Shown here one piece after another: positions 8,701 through 16,232 of a stretch of DNA of 36,172 nt. The stretch is taken from assembly GCA_029263395.1 (NCBI GenBank), contig JAJCXO010000276.1, forward strand, positions 1 through 36,172, in the 5' to 3' direction. The stretch comes from Acidobacteriota bacterium. Lineage in GTDB: Bacteria > Acidobacteriota > Thermoanaerobaculia > Multivoradales > J023. The stretch's first letter is position 1. Each line of letters starts with the position of its first letter. The position numbers and the translations under genes were made by a program. Under the pieces are notes generated by a model that saw only the letters and a program-made list of their open reading frames with translations, ran no database searches and had not been told where the DNA came from.

Positions 8701-9102
8701 TCGGCTTTCCGCTACCGACGCCGGCCTCGATGTCACGTGGATGTCGACCGTCGTCGTGACGTTTGATCGCAAACTCAGGACGGCCTCCTGATCGACGCTA
8801 GCAACCCATCGTAGAGTGGACTCATGACCTGCTGGACACCGGATTCCGGTCTCGCTCCAACGACCGTCGCGCCATACCGACAGAGTGCTGCCCTCGACCT
8901 CGACCTCGACCTCGATGTCGGCGGTGGCAGGGACAATCGTCACCTGGCTAAAACGACCTGCTGCAAGCTCCAGCGTCAAGAGCCGTTCGGCCCCTGCCTC
9001 CAGGTCCCGGCTATCTGAGACGCGCAAAGCTCCTTGCGTCGCGCAGCCACAAAACAAGCCGACGACGACCCAAGGTGCGGCGAAGCATCTCAACGGGCTC
9101 AC
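5719..9102 (-). CDS. TPR-CHAT protease-like lipoprotein
   Basis: 1127 aa if started at the GTG at 9102, which gives a compact lipoprotein signal with hydrophobic core 'PWVVVGLF' and lipobox-like 'LFCGC'. An in-frame ATG at 9153 is the alternative. Going further to 9201 would need TTG and would overlap the divergent gene. After about 130 residues come many tetratricopeptide repeats (pairs of helices such as 'LAEALHIQGEILRELGRFDDSE'), then a coiled-coil-like Arg/Glu/Gln-rich stretch ('RLDDERREMRERLAETQSRL'), then a C-terminal CHAT domain. The CHAT catalytic pair is intact: His in 'LHVATHG' and Cys in 'VLSACDTSRG' (about residues 984 and 1035). CHAT domains are clan CD cysteine proteases related to caspases and separases. 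Here the lipobox predicts envelope anchoring rather than a cytosolic role. The substrate is unknown; the neighbouring exported caspase is a candidate partner. Confidence 0.85.
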   Translation of the reverse strand: MSPLRCFAAPWVVVGLFCGCATQGALRVSDSRDLEAGAERLLTLELAAGRFSQVTIVPATADIEVEVEVEGSTLSVWRDGRWSETGIRCPAGHESTLRWVASVDQEAVLSLRSNVTTTVDIHVTSRPASVAESRAWEKTSRLIAALEAGDQNVPSAQIAEAIAAVDAVMGEGSETALAHIEGLAHRSVDAGQLDQAVELFMRALARRPQVDGDAVADLLSGLATATFYQGKWSEAFDFETQALEIRRRVLAPDHPAVAKSLVQMAVVQWQQARFRDAAVLLDEALLVLDRGVGDPLELAEALHIQGEILRELGRFDDSEIALRRSVTLWQSSELSDYLHAATRNSLGKLLRDRGQYVEADRHLTRALELSADDPTVSPADRVTWQLNRAELLRLSGQLDAAGPLYRSQLEAARELYGNDHPGLLLHLNQTAVYLTEAGLLGAAAELFVEVTSLARSALDANHPFRAQALDDLATLERLRGRPEQAIAAYREALDIRQVAFGSEHPEVAVTLTGLAEALADTGADDDALRELEQALHSLRGSTLFPDARARALYLRARLADRGGDRSGAVAVLSEALTLVESLRSAAAASDRSLAGFFARYRDLYHLMVEWRIAQQRPDLAFATSERARGRAFLDQLAVNGVDLLEGVPADLRQRLDDERREMRERLAETQSRLALARQEPASAKAQLASWEHQTTELAGRLQAVEARIRGVSPAWQQLVTRRGQPATAADVQGGLLEDDRMLVEYQIGPESSYVFVVPPHGPMLAERLVLDEVSAEHLSTTPGPLTTAVLADAVSRALPWRLSATRGLDELVGGGSEAARHALWRVLVGGPLARYLEGTAGHVAEIAEILVIPDGALHQLPFELLVPELVSDGTARRYWLDEGPVLRYGLSATVLLNLEDRRRSDEASRRVIIVANPAPSTDRGWIAGALRTLPGTAREASSIAAWLSAAGDRELVTLLGADARESSVRRALREPAAILHVATHGIVEAGRHESLAALALTPPPTVTSAMDDGLLQLHEIYQLDLAVDLAVLSACDTSRGRNFDGEGAYALSRGFLAAGANRVVASLWPVDDSSTADLMSAFYRHLVALGPGADVVRALGAAKHEMRGHDETADPFFWAGFVLIGLS

Positions 9103-9174
9103 TGGACCTAGTAGTATACGGCGACAGATCCTGAGAGAGCGGGACCAAATCATCGGCAGACTGGGAGGAGTCGA

Positions 9175-11853
9175 ATGGTGACTGAGGAACCTCTTTGGCA
9201 ATTTCGAGGCTTAGGCTGCGGGCGGAGAAGCGGCACTTGGACTCTACTCATCGCGTTGGGTGTCTTGCTCGTGCCACCACCACCCGTCCACGGGGCGCGG
9301 ACGACAATCGTCCGGCAATATCCACCAGGATCAGAATGGCGCCCGGCGACGCCCTTGGTCGACGAGAATGCGCTGTTGACCGGAGCCGTCATCTTCTCAC
9401 CGTTGGCGGACGGTAGTGCTGAGATCACGATCGGCCCGGCCTCATGCCAGCCTGGGTTCCGGATCGACAATATTGTGATCTCTGAGCTCCCATCCTTCAA
9501 CATCCCCTGCACTCCCGATAGCGGTCTGCCATGCTCAATCGATGACACGGCGTGCCATCCGCAAAACGCGACTGCTCGTGTTCCAATGTTTGACGCTGAT
9601 TCGCCTCCCCTGGGTATGGTGCTGCTCGAGACATTCGACAATGGTATCCCTGAAGACTGGATTCTCCGCGGAGCACGTTATGTCGATGGCACTGCGCTCG
9701 ATCCGACTGCCCCACGAATCGTACCGGACGAATTCAACACCGTGTGTGGAGCCCCATCGGGCGGAGGCTCACTCTCACTCGAACCGACAACTTCGGTCAC
9801 CATCCCTCTCACCGGGCTCGATCCCACCAAGGAATACATCGTCCACCTATGGTGGGGATCGTCGGAGGAAATGATCGGTCAAGCGGAGATGCTCTTCATT
9901 GACACTCCTGGAGGAACCTCGACACCAGGATTCGAAGCCGGACCGATTCTGCTGGTCGACGATGACGATAACGATCCCGATTTGGTGGATACTTTCAAAA
10001 CAGCACTCTTCCTAGCCGGCTTCCCTGAAGTCGAAGTTCGCGACACTCAGAATAGCGACAGCGAACCAGACGGCGAGACGCTCTCGTGTTACGGCACAGT
10101 CATCTGGTTCAGCGGGGACGCATCGACCACTAATGGCTCTGCTCCGGCGGCTGGCCCCGGTCCAGCAGGCGAAGCTGCCCTCGCTCAATTCCTCGACACC
10201 GGCGGATGCCTGCTGATCGCTTCCCAGGAGTACAAAAACGATCACGGCACCACGCAGTTCATGCGAGACCACCTCGGTGTCTCTTTGATCCACAACAACT
10301 TCGGTCCGACTCGCGTCGAGGGCCGTGGACCGTTTCAAGGCATCCCAGCCACGAACCTGAATTTCGGAGAGTTGCAGAACCTTGGTGACGTCATCACACC
10401 GGACGCTTCGGCAGAGATTGCTTTCGACAGCGCCCAAGGCCCGGCCGCGATCGCCAAGATAGGTGGTGCTGGTCGAGCCACCTACTGGGGTTTCTCGTTT
10501 GCCGCCCTGCCATCCTCAGCGCGCAACGACGCGATGGCGCAGTTCCTCACTTGGTGCGGCGGCGATCTCAATTTGACCGTCACCCTGGAAGGCACTGGCG
10601 CCGGCAACGTGTCCAGCTCCGTCCCCGGCATAAACTGTGGCGAGGACTGCTTCGAGGAGTACCCGGCAGGCACCCAAATCACCTTGACTGCCACCGTCGA
10701 TATCGACTCGACGTTCACCGGTTGGAGCGGTGGCGGTTGCACCGGCACCGACGACTGCGTCGTCACCCTCACCGCAGACACCGACGTTGTCGCAACGTTT
10801 GATCTCATCCCTCCCGGCGTCGCCCTGACCCTAATCAAGAATGGCACCGGCACCGTGACCAGCACCCCGGCGGGTATCAACTGTGGCACAACTTGCACGG
10901 CGCTCTTCCCCCAGGCCACTCAGGTCAGCCTCAACGCTATCCCGGATTCTGGGTCGACCTTCGTCGGCTGGAGCGGAGGCGGCTGTAGCGGCACGGGCAC
11001 CTGCGTGTTGACTCTCGCCAGCGCCACGGACGTCACTGCAACCTTCCGCACCATCGACGACCCATGTACCGGAGCCCTCTGCCTCAACAGCGATCGTTTC
11101 CGGGTCGACCTGCAGTGGCGAACATCTGAGAACCTTACGGGCACCGCAGTAGCGGTGCCGGGAGTACGCTCCGACGACTCCGGAGTGCTCTACTTCTTTG
11201 ATCAAAGTAATTGGGAGATGTTGATCAAGGTGCTCGACGGTTGCGCCATCAATCATCACTTCTGGGTCTTTGCTGCCGTCACCACCGACGTCGCCTACCA
11301 ACTGACGGTGACCGACACCGTCACGGGAATGGCTGCGGTTTATGAGAATCCACTCGGTAACGCGGCCGACGCCATCACCGCGACTTCGGCCTTACCGGTT
11401 TGTGATGCAAACGCCAGCCCGAGAGCGTTACCCACCTTTGCGGTCGGCGCTGAGGCGTCCATCGTCCGTCAGTCTTCGACAGACATCACCCCCAAGCAGG
11501 GTAACTGCATCGAAACGCCAACCCGACGCTGCCTCACCGGCGACCGATTCCAGGTTGAGGTCGAATGGCGGACGGCTGACACTTCCGGATTGGGTCAGGT
11601 GGTGCCGTTTGGCTCAGAGGACTCCGGCCTCTACACCTTCTTCGAACCCGACAATTGGGAGATGCTGGTCAAGGTGCTCGATGGCTGCACCATCAACGGT
11701 CACTTCTGGGTGTTGGCCGCCGCCACCACCGATGTCGGCTACACCCTGACTATCACCGACACCGACACCGGCCTTGTCGATACTTGGAACAACCCGGTTG
11801 GCCGTGCCTCGCCGGCAGTGATCGAGATCGAAGCCTTCGCGACCTGCCCGTAA
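9175..11853 (+). CDS. Large secreted multidomain exoprotein
   Basis: 892 aa, with an excellent GGGAGGAG at 9163-9170 before the ATG. The signal peptide has core 'LLIALGVLLVPPPP' and ends near 'VHGA'. The order is: a strand-rich carbohydrate-binding-like region with 'ETFDNGIPEDW' (about 140-250); a class I amidotransferase-like fold starting 'PILLVDDDDNDPDLVDTF' (about 257-456), without an obvious catalytic triad; two Cys-rich InlB/'bacterial repeat' modules ending 'GWSGGGC.GT..CV.TL' (about 465-543 and 551-624); and two C-terminal copies of a module with 'DSG..FF...NWEMLVKVLDG..INGHFWV' (about 635-742 and 786-892). That last module is typical of Thermoanaerobaculia exoproteins. It is 12 bp ahead of the caspase gene, hence an operon. 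It may be an adhesin or a substrate of the adjacent proteases; this is inference. Confidence 0.85.
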   Translation: MVTEEPLWQFRGLGCGRRSGTWTLLIALGVLLVPPPPVHGARTTIVRQYPPGSEWRPATPLVDENALLTGAVIFSPLADGSAEITIGPASCQPGFRIDNIVISELPSFNIPCTPDSGLPCSIDDTACHPQNATARVPMFDADSPPLGMVLLETFDNGIPEDWILRGARYVDGTALDPTAPRIVPDEFNTVCGAPSGGGSLSLEPTTSVTIPLTGLDPTKEYIVHLWWGSSEEMIGQAEMLFIDTPGGTSTPGFEAGPILLVDDDDNDPDLVDTFKTALFLAGFPEVEVRDTQNSDSEPDGETLSCYGTVIWFSGDASTTNGSAPAAGPGPAGEAALAQFLDTGGCLLIASQEYKNDHGTTQFMRDHLGVSLIHNNFGPTRVEGRGPFQGIPATNLNFGELQNLGDVITPDASAEIAFDSAQGPAAIAKIGGAGRATYWGFSFAALPSSARNDAMAQFLTWCGGDLNLTVTLEGTGAGNVSSSVPGINCGEDCFEEYPAGTQITLTATVDIDSTFTGWSGGGCTGTDDCVVTLTADTDVVATFDLIPPGVALTLIKNGTGTVTSTPAGINCGTTCTALFPQATQVSLNAIPDSGSTFVGWSGGGCSGTGTCVLTLASATDVTATFRTIDDPCTGALCLNSDRFRVDLQWRTSENLTGTAVAVPGVRSDDSGVLYFFDQSNWEMLIKVLDGCAINHHFWVFAAVTTDVAYQLTVTDTVTGMAAVYENPLGNAADAITATSALPVCDANASPRALPTFAVGAEASIVRQSSTDITPKQGNCIETPTRRCLTGDRFQVEVEWRTADTSGLGQVVPFGSEDSGLYTFFEPDNWEMLVKVLDGCTINGHFWVLAAATTDVGYTLTITDTDTGLVDTWNNPVGRASPAVIEIEAFATCP

Positions 11854-11865
11854 ACATGTTCGGTC

Positions 11866-14088
11866 ATGAACGCTAGCGGTCCAAGAGACCGTGCTGCCGG
11901 TTTTCGAATCCTCCAGCAGGGCCACCGCCGGGCCTGCTGGCTGGTGATTCTGCTCTTGGTACCGATCCCAAGCTGGGCCAAAACCCATGCCCTGCTCGTG
12001 GGCGTCTCACACTACCCATATCTCGACTATCGCTGGCAGCTCGAGGGGCCGACGAATGACGTCGAGCTGTTCGCGGAGGTACTGACGGAGGTCTTCGGTG
12101 TCCAATCGCAGAATATGGTCCGCTTGGCGGGCTGGCCCAATGACGTAACCTCCCGTCCGACCCGCAACAACATTCGCCGCCAGTTCGCCCGGCTGGCGGC
12201 GGACGTTGAGCCTGGCGATCAGGTTGTGATCCTGCTCGGCGGCCACGGCAGCCGACAACCGGCGAACGACGAGACCAACGATCTCGAGCCCGACGGGCTC
12301 GACGAAATCTTCTTGCCGGCGGACGTCAAGGGCTGGAACGGGTCCGCCGGCAGGGTCGAAGGGGCTATCGTCGATGACGAGCTTCGGACTTGGTTGAGCG
12401 CTATCCGCGAGCGCGGCGCTTTCGTGTGGTGCTTGATCGATGCCTGCCACTCCGGCACCATGGTGCGTGGCGGCGGCGAGATCGATCGCCAACTGCCAGC
12501 CGCCGCTCTTGGTATCCCAAGCACAGCTCAGCCGAAGGTCGAACCCCAACGCGACGGGACCACGCTCGACCCGATCCGTGAGCGCCACAACCTCGGACTC
12601 GATGATGCTGCCGATGGCCTGGTCGCGATGTACGCCTCACAACCCTATGAGAGTGCCCCGGAGCGGATTTTGCCGTGGCCGGACGGGCGCCCGCATGGCC
12701 TCTTCACCTACACCGTGGCTGCCGCACTCCGCCAACACGCCGGACCGCTAACCTATCGTGAGCTGGCAGCGGCCGTCACTGTCCGCTACCGCGCCATGGG
12801 CCGTGCCCAGCCCACTCCACTGTTCGAGGGTGGCGGGCTGGATCGAGAGGTGTTGGGCCTGAGCGCGTGGCCGCAACGCCCAAGATGGCTGCTGGGTCCC
12901 GAGATCGCAACCCGCCCTGGTCACTACCCACTCGCCGTCGGCGCGCTCTTGGGACTTGCCGTGGGCACCAAGCTCACCGTCTTTCCACCAACGGGTCACA
13001 ATCACTCTGAGTCGGCGCTTGGCCAAGTCGAAGTGGTCGATGTTGATGCCTTGAAAGCGATCGTTCGCCAGCAACGCTTTTCAGAGGCCGGGAGCAACGG
13101 TCCGCCAGCCCTCCCGATCGGATCGCGCTGCACCCCCTTGGATCTGGATTTTGGTGATTTTGAGCTGCGCATCGGGCTGCAAGCGGACGACGGGACGCTG
13201 TGGCCAGCAGGCGCCGGACCAGCCGATCTCGAGGCAGCCCTGAGCCTCGCGTCGACGGCCCCCAACAACCTCACTCGGAGAGTCGATCAAACTGCAGACG
13301 CCGAGTGGTTTGTTCGCGTCCGCGGCGACGAGCTAGTCTTGGTGCCAGCCTCGGGATGGTCGGACTCGGCCGTCCCGGGTGAACCCATCGCCGAGGCCTT
13401 CCGCATCGGTCAGCGATCGCACCGTAAAGATCTGAGCCAGCGGCTCTCGACCGTGTTGCAGACGATTGCACGTGCTCATCACTTGACCAGTCTCGAGACT
13501 TCTCGCCAGGTCAACAGCGCCGCACTGTCGATCGCTCTGGAGATTTACCGTTTTCGAGATACAGACGACCGAACTGGCGAGTTGGTCGCCTGGGGGCCAC
13601 ACGGGCTAGTGCTCCACCCCGGAGAATGGATCGCCTTCTCGGCCACCAATCGCTCACCCCATACCGTCGACCTGACCTTGTTGTTCATCGACAGCAGTTA
13701 CGGCATCCGACCGCTCTTTCCACGCTCCAACCACAGTAATCGGCTACAGCCCGGGGAACGCGCCTTCCCGATCTATCGCACTCGCCTCAACGACGCCACC
13801 CTAGGTGGGGAAAGCGTGGTCGCAATAGCCGTCAAAGCAGCCGGCCCGATCCAGAGTTTTGTTGCGCTGGCCCAACCTTCCCTGGCGCGCTATCGTGCCC
13901 AGCAACAGACGCGCGGCCAACGTGCTGGTTCACCGCTCACCGAGTTACTGGAGCGGGCGCTCTACGGAGCCGCTCATCGACGGAACGTCGGAGCGATGCC
14001 AGCTGAGGACTACGCCATCGCCGTGCTACCGTGGATCACCCGGCGGCCGGCGCCAACGGCAGCACCACCGGCTTCGATCCCGAGGTAA
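11866..14088 (+). CDS. Exported caspase-family (C14) protein
   Basis: 740 aa. The signal peptide core 'CWLVILLLVPIPSWA' ends at about residue 43. The peptidase domain follows directly: strand 'HALLVGVSHYPYL', catalytic His127 in 'ILLGGHGS', catalytic Cys194 in 'LIDACHSGTM'. Both dyad residues and their contexts fit bacterial metacaspase-like (peptidase C14) proteins. The C-terminal part (about 540-690), with 'GEWIAFSATNRSPHTVDLTLLF' (shown in part) and 'GIRPLFPRSNHSNRLQPGE', resembles the DUF4384-type beta domain often fused to bacterial caspases. It begins 12 bp after the secreted exoprotein, so the two are probably co-expressed. Its 3' end overlaps the convergent minus-strand gene by 53 bp. 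Location should be periplasmic or extracellular, unlike the cytosolic death effectors of this clan. The substrate is unknown. Confidence 0.88.
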   Translation: MNASGPRDRAAGFRILQQGHRRACWLVILLLVPIPSWAKTHALLVGVSHYPYLDYRWQLEGPTNDVELFAEVLTEVFGVQSQNMVRLAGWPNDVTSRPTRNNIRRQFARLAADVEPGDQVVILLGGHGSRQPANDETNDLEPDGLDEIFLPADVKGWNGSAGRVEGAIVDDELRTWLSAIRERGAFVWCLIDACHSGTMVRGGGEIDRQLPAAALGIPSTAQPKVEPQRDGTTLDPIRERHNLGLDDAADGLVAMYASQPYESAPERILPWPDGRPHGLFTYTVAAALRQHAGPLTYRELAAAVTVRYRAMGRAQPTPLFEGGGLDREVLGLSAWPQRPRWLLGPEIATRPGHYPLAVGALLGLAVGTKLTVFPPTGHNHSESALGQVEVVDVDALKAIVRQQRFSEAGSNGPPALPIGSRCTPLDLDFGDFELRIGLQADDGTLWPAGAGPADLEAALSLASTAPNNLTRRVDQTADAEWFVRVRGDELVLVPASGWSDSAVPGEPIAEAFRIGQRSHRKDLSQRLSTVLQTIARAHHLTSLETSRQVNSAALSIALEIYRFRDTDDRTGELVAWGPHGLVLHPGEWIAFSATNRSPHTVDLTLLFIDSSYGIRPLFPRSNHSNRLQPGERAFPIYRTRLNDATLGGESVVAIAVKAAGPIQSFVALAQPSLARYRAQQQTRGQRAGSPLTELLERALYGAAHRRNVGAMPAEDYAIAVLPWITRRPAPTAAPPASIPR

Positions 14089-14587
14089 ACGTCCAACTCG
14101 TTTTCACCCCATCGACGGTGTAGACAACCGAGTTGATCTGCTTAGGCTCCCGGTGCAGCAGCACCCGGTGATCAAGGGTCGACTCGTGGGCCATATCGAC
14201 CGGCACTTCGAAGTAGAGCCAAACCGCCCGATAGGACACTTCCTTGCCCACCCAGTGAATCGGCTGGGGCTCACCGGACGGTCCCACAACCCGAAAGGTG
14301 GCCGCGAGGTAGCTCTGAATCAGCTGATCGATGTCTTCGGTGGCGTCGAGGTGGACCGCGCTACCCTGGACCTCTGCGAGGGCCGCTTCGAGATCTTCGG
14401 GAATCAGTTGCAGGGCAACTTCGAGCCGAGCCGTCTCGAGATTGAGCTCAATCTCGGCGGCGCTGGCATGATACTCGTGGGCTGCGGTGCTGCCATTTAC
14501 CGCCAGCGTCAACAACAGGGCGGCGAACACTTGCCCTATCGCTGCCGTCGGACGACGCTCAACGCTTGCTGCCGCCATCCTTCTCAC
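14036..14587 (-). CDS. DUF6702-like exported protein
   Basis: 183 aa from a GTG at 14587; an ATG at 14578 gives 180 aa but its GAGAAGG is directly adjacent. The signal peptide core 'VFAALLLTLAVNGSTAA' is followed by 'HEYHASAAEIELNLETARLE', the usual opening of DUF6702 proteins ('HEfHvS.teI..n..t..lei'). The rest fits too: 'EDLEAAL', a helical 'IDQLIQSYL', 'VGKEVSYRAVWLYFEV' and 'PKQINSVVYTVDG'. The biochemical role is unknown. It overlaps the end of the M1 aminopeptidase remnant by about 29 bp. My recollection is that DUF6702 genes often follow M1 peptidase genes in other phyla, so it probably served with that enzyme. Its own frame is intact although the partner is broken. Confidence 0.75.
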   Translation of the reverse strand: MRRMAAASVERRPTAAIGQVFAALLLTLAVNGSTAAHEYHASAAEIELNLETARLEVALQLIPEDLEAALAEVQGSAVHLDATEDIDQLIQSYLAATFRVVGPSGEPQPIHWVGKEVSYRAVWLYFEVPVDMAHESTLDHRVLLHREPKQINSVVYTVDGVKTSWTFTSGSKPVVLPLAPAAG

Positions 14588-15883
14588 CCGTCTCGCTCTG
14601 GCGCATGATGTTGGGTTCTTCCTTCACCTTGAAGAGCTTGAAGCGCGACTTGACCACCTCGCGTGGAAATTGATTGTTGGTGCGATCCGCATCGGCCAGC
14701 GCCAGGTGAGGATCGAGCGCAATCTTGACCATTTCCTTGTCGGTGACGAAGAGCTTGGAAACCTTCTCATTGTTATAGCGCCAGATCTCGGCAGGAATTG
14801 TCAGCTTCTCGACACTGCCGTCGCTGTAAGTGATCTCGAGTGGCAATGGCATCGGCAGCCCACCAACGTTGACGAAATCGACGACATAAAACAGCTCGTC
14901 CGTCGCCAACAAAACCTTCTCGCGTTTTTCTAACCCCTCGAGAAACTCCTGATACCTGGCGTAATCGTAAGGCGTGACGTCGAATTCGTCATAACTGTTG
15001 TAGAAATCCGCCAGCTCTTGGCGGCCGTTTCGGCCACCTCCAAACGCTCACGCTGGGTTGCAGTCAGTACTTCGTCTGTATTCTGAAGCACCCCGGTAGC
15101 GGTGACGATGTGGTCGCCAGGCACCGTGATCTCGAGCCGATAGTCGCCGAGTTCGAGAGTGAATTCACCACGTCCCAGGAACTGTTTGTTCACCCAGCCG
15201 TCATAGTCGGTGTATGCCGCAACTCGGGGATACCACTGCGCAATTTCGTAGATGTAATTATCGTCTTCTTCGAAGTACTCATAACCACCGCGGGCGCGGG
15301 AGGCGATGCCGTCGATGATGTTGTTTTCCCAGTCGATCTGGAACACGAATGACTCGCCGCTCGCCAGCGGTTCCGGCAGATCGATACGCATCATGGTTTT
15401 GACGATACGGTGCGACAACGGCTCGCCGTCACCATCCACCACCTTTTGGATATCGAAGCCACCTTCGAAGTCGCGACGACTGAGCAGTTGTTCGAGTGCC
15501 CGATAGGGAAACTCCTCGAAGTTGGGAGCCCGCGCAGTCAACATGTCGTCGGAATCGGGCCGAAAACGATTCTGTTCGAGCTGCACCCAGAGGTAGGTCA
15601 AGGCATGCGGGGAGAGGTTTTGATACGTGATGGTCTCGGAGCCGATCAACCGCTGCTTGGCGTCGTCGAGCTCAACCCGGATCACATAGTCGGCCCGTTG
15701 TTGCCAATATTCTGGCCCCGGAGCGCCGGAAGCGGTCCGGGCATCCCCGGGAGTCGGCAGCAGCTGTTCCAGCTGCGCAAAGGCTTCTGCACCCGTGCCT
15801 TCACCTTGTTTGGCCTGGGTGGCATTCGCGGCCAACAGCAGGCAAGTACTCAATAGTAGGCATGGAATCGCAAGTCGCTTCAT
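14559..15883 (-). pseudogene. M1 aminopeptidase remnant (internal deletion and frameshift)
   Basis: The 5' part (15883 down to about 15030) encodes a signal peptide (core 'CLLLSTCLLLAANATQA') and the N-terminal beta domain of a gluzincin M1 aminopeptidase: 'YVIRVELDDAKQRLIGSETI', 'LTYLWVQLEQNRF', 'AQWYPRVAAYTDYDGW', 'FTLELGDYRLEITVPGDH'. It then runs into 'RERLEVAETAAKSW' and nonsense. In another frame, from about 15019, the sequence resumes as 'ELADFYNSYDEFDVTPYDY', 'FYVVDFVNVGGLPMPLPLEI' and 'IWRYNNEKVSKL', the C-terminal tail of the same family, ending at 14559. The whole central catalytic region (GAMEN-type and HExxH zinc motifs) is absent. The two halves abut near 15008-15024, where CCGCCA and TGGCGG form an inverted repeat. 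The product cannot be an active aminopeptidase. Real decay is more likely than a single base error, but a misassembly could also delete the core. Confidence 0.8.
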
Positions 15884-16132
15884 GTCGTGTCCCCGGGGTT
15901 GGATAGGAGCGCCACCTTACCATCGACGATCGGCTATTTAGAGATCCGAGTTTCACTACCTACGCATCCCAGACCAGGTCGGCCTCACCGAGCTTGCGAT
16001 CACACCCATGCGCGGGATGATTCAGGCCGATCGGTTTTTTCGTGTCCGGCATTTTTTCGAGGCGGAACTGTTTTGGAAGAAGTCGTCTTCCTCGACTACG
16101 TCTGGCGGTCAGCCTATGTCCACTCCTGACCG

Positions 16133-16161
16133 TTGATCCACGATCTAGACAGGTGTATTCT
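16133..16161 (+). promoter_or_regulatory. Sigma70-like promoter of the AAA/DUF4143 gene
   Basis: TTGATC (16133-16138), a 17-bp spacer, and TATTCT (16156-16161). The predicted transcription start falls near 16168, at the left arm of the inverted repeat 16167-16203. The ribosome-binding site GGAAGG (16221-16226) follows, 6 nt before the ATG. Confidence 0.45.
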
Positions 16162-16166
16162 GGAAT

Positions 16167-16203
16167 CGCTACTTCCAATTTCGGCCCAAAAACGGAAGTG
16201 GCG
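16167..16203 (+). promoter_or_regulatory. Inverted repeat at the predicted transcription start
   Basis: CGCTACTTCC (16167-16176) and GGAAGTGGCG (16194-16203) pair over 10 positions with one T:G, around a 17-nt loop. Placed at +1, it could be an operator or a 5'-UTR hairpin. No regulator is identified. Confidence 0.5.
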
Positions 16204-16232
16204 AGTCCATTTCTTACACTGGAAGGTCTAGG

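Larger units (their letters stand above)
15884..16232. other. Intergenic region with ATPase promoter
   Basis: The region is divergent between the minus-strand M1 remnant and the plus-strand ATPase gene. The first 240 bp hold nothing I can identify; open frames there have no domain signal. The right end holds a promoter-like pair and an inverted repeat, listed separately. Confidence 0.5.

Noticed and set aside
14036-14088. Convergent 53-bp overlap of caspase and DUF6702 genes as an error
   Set aside because: Both frames keep plausible C-termini, and other convergent overlaps occur in this window (for example 34215-34237); it is compact packing.
15008-15030. Possible programmed frameshift or recoding in the M1 gene
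   Set aside because: No slippery sequence is seen, and the entire HExxH core is missing, so a frameshift alone could not restore a functional enzyme.
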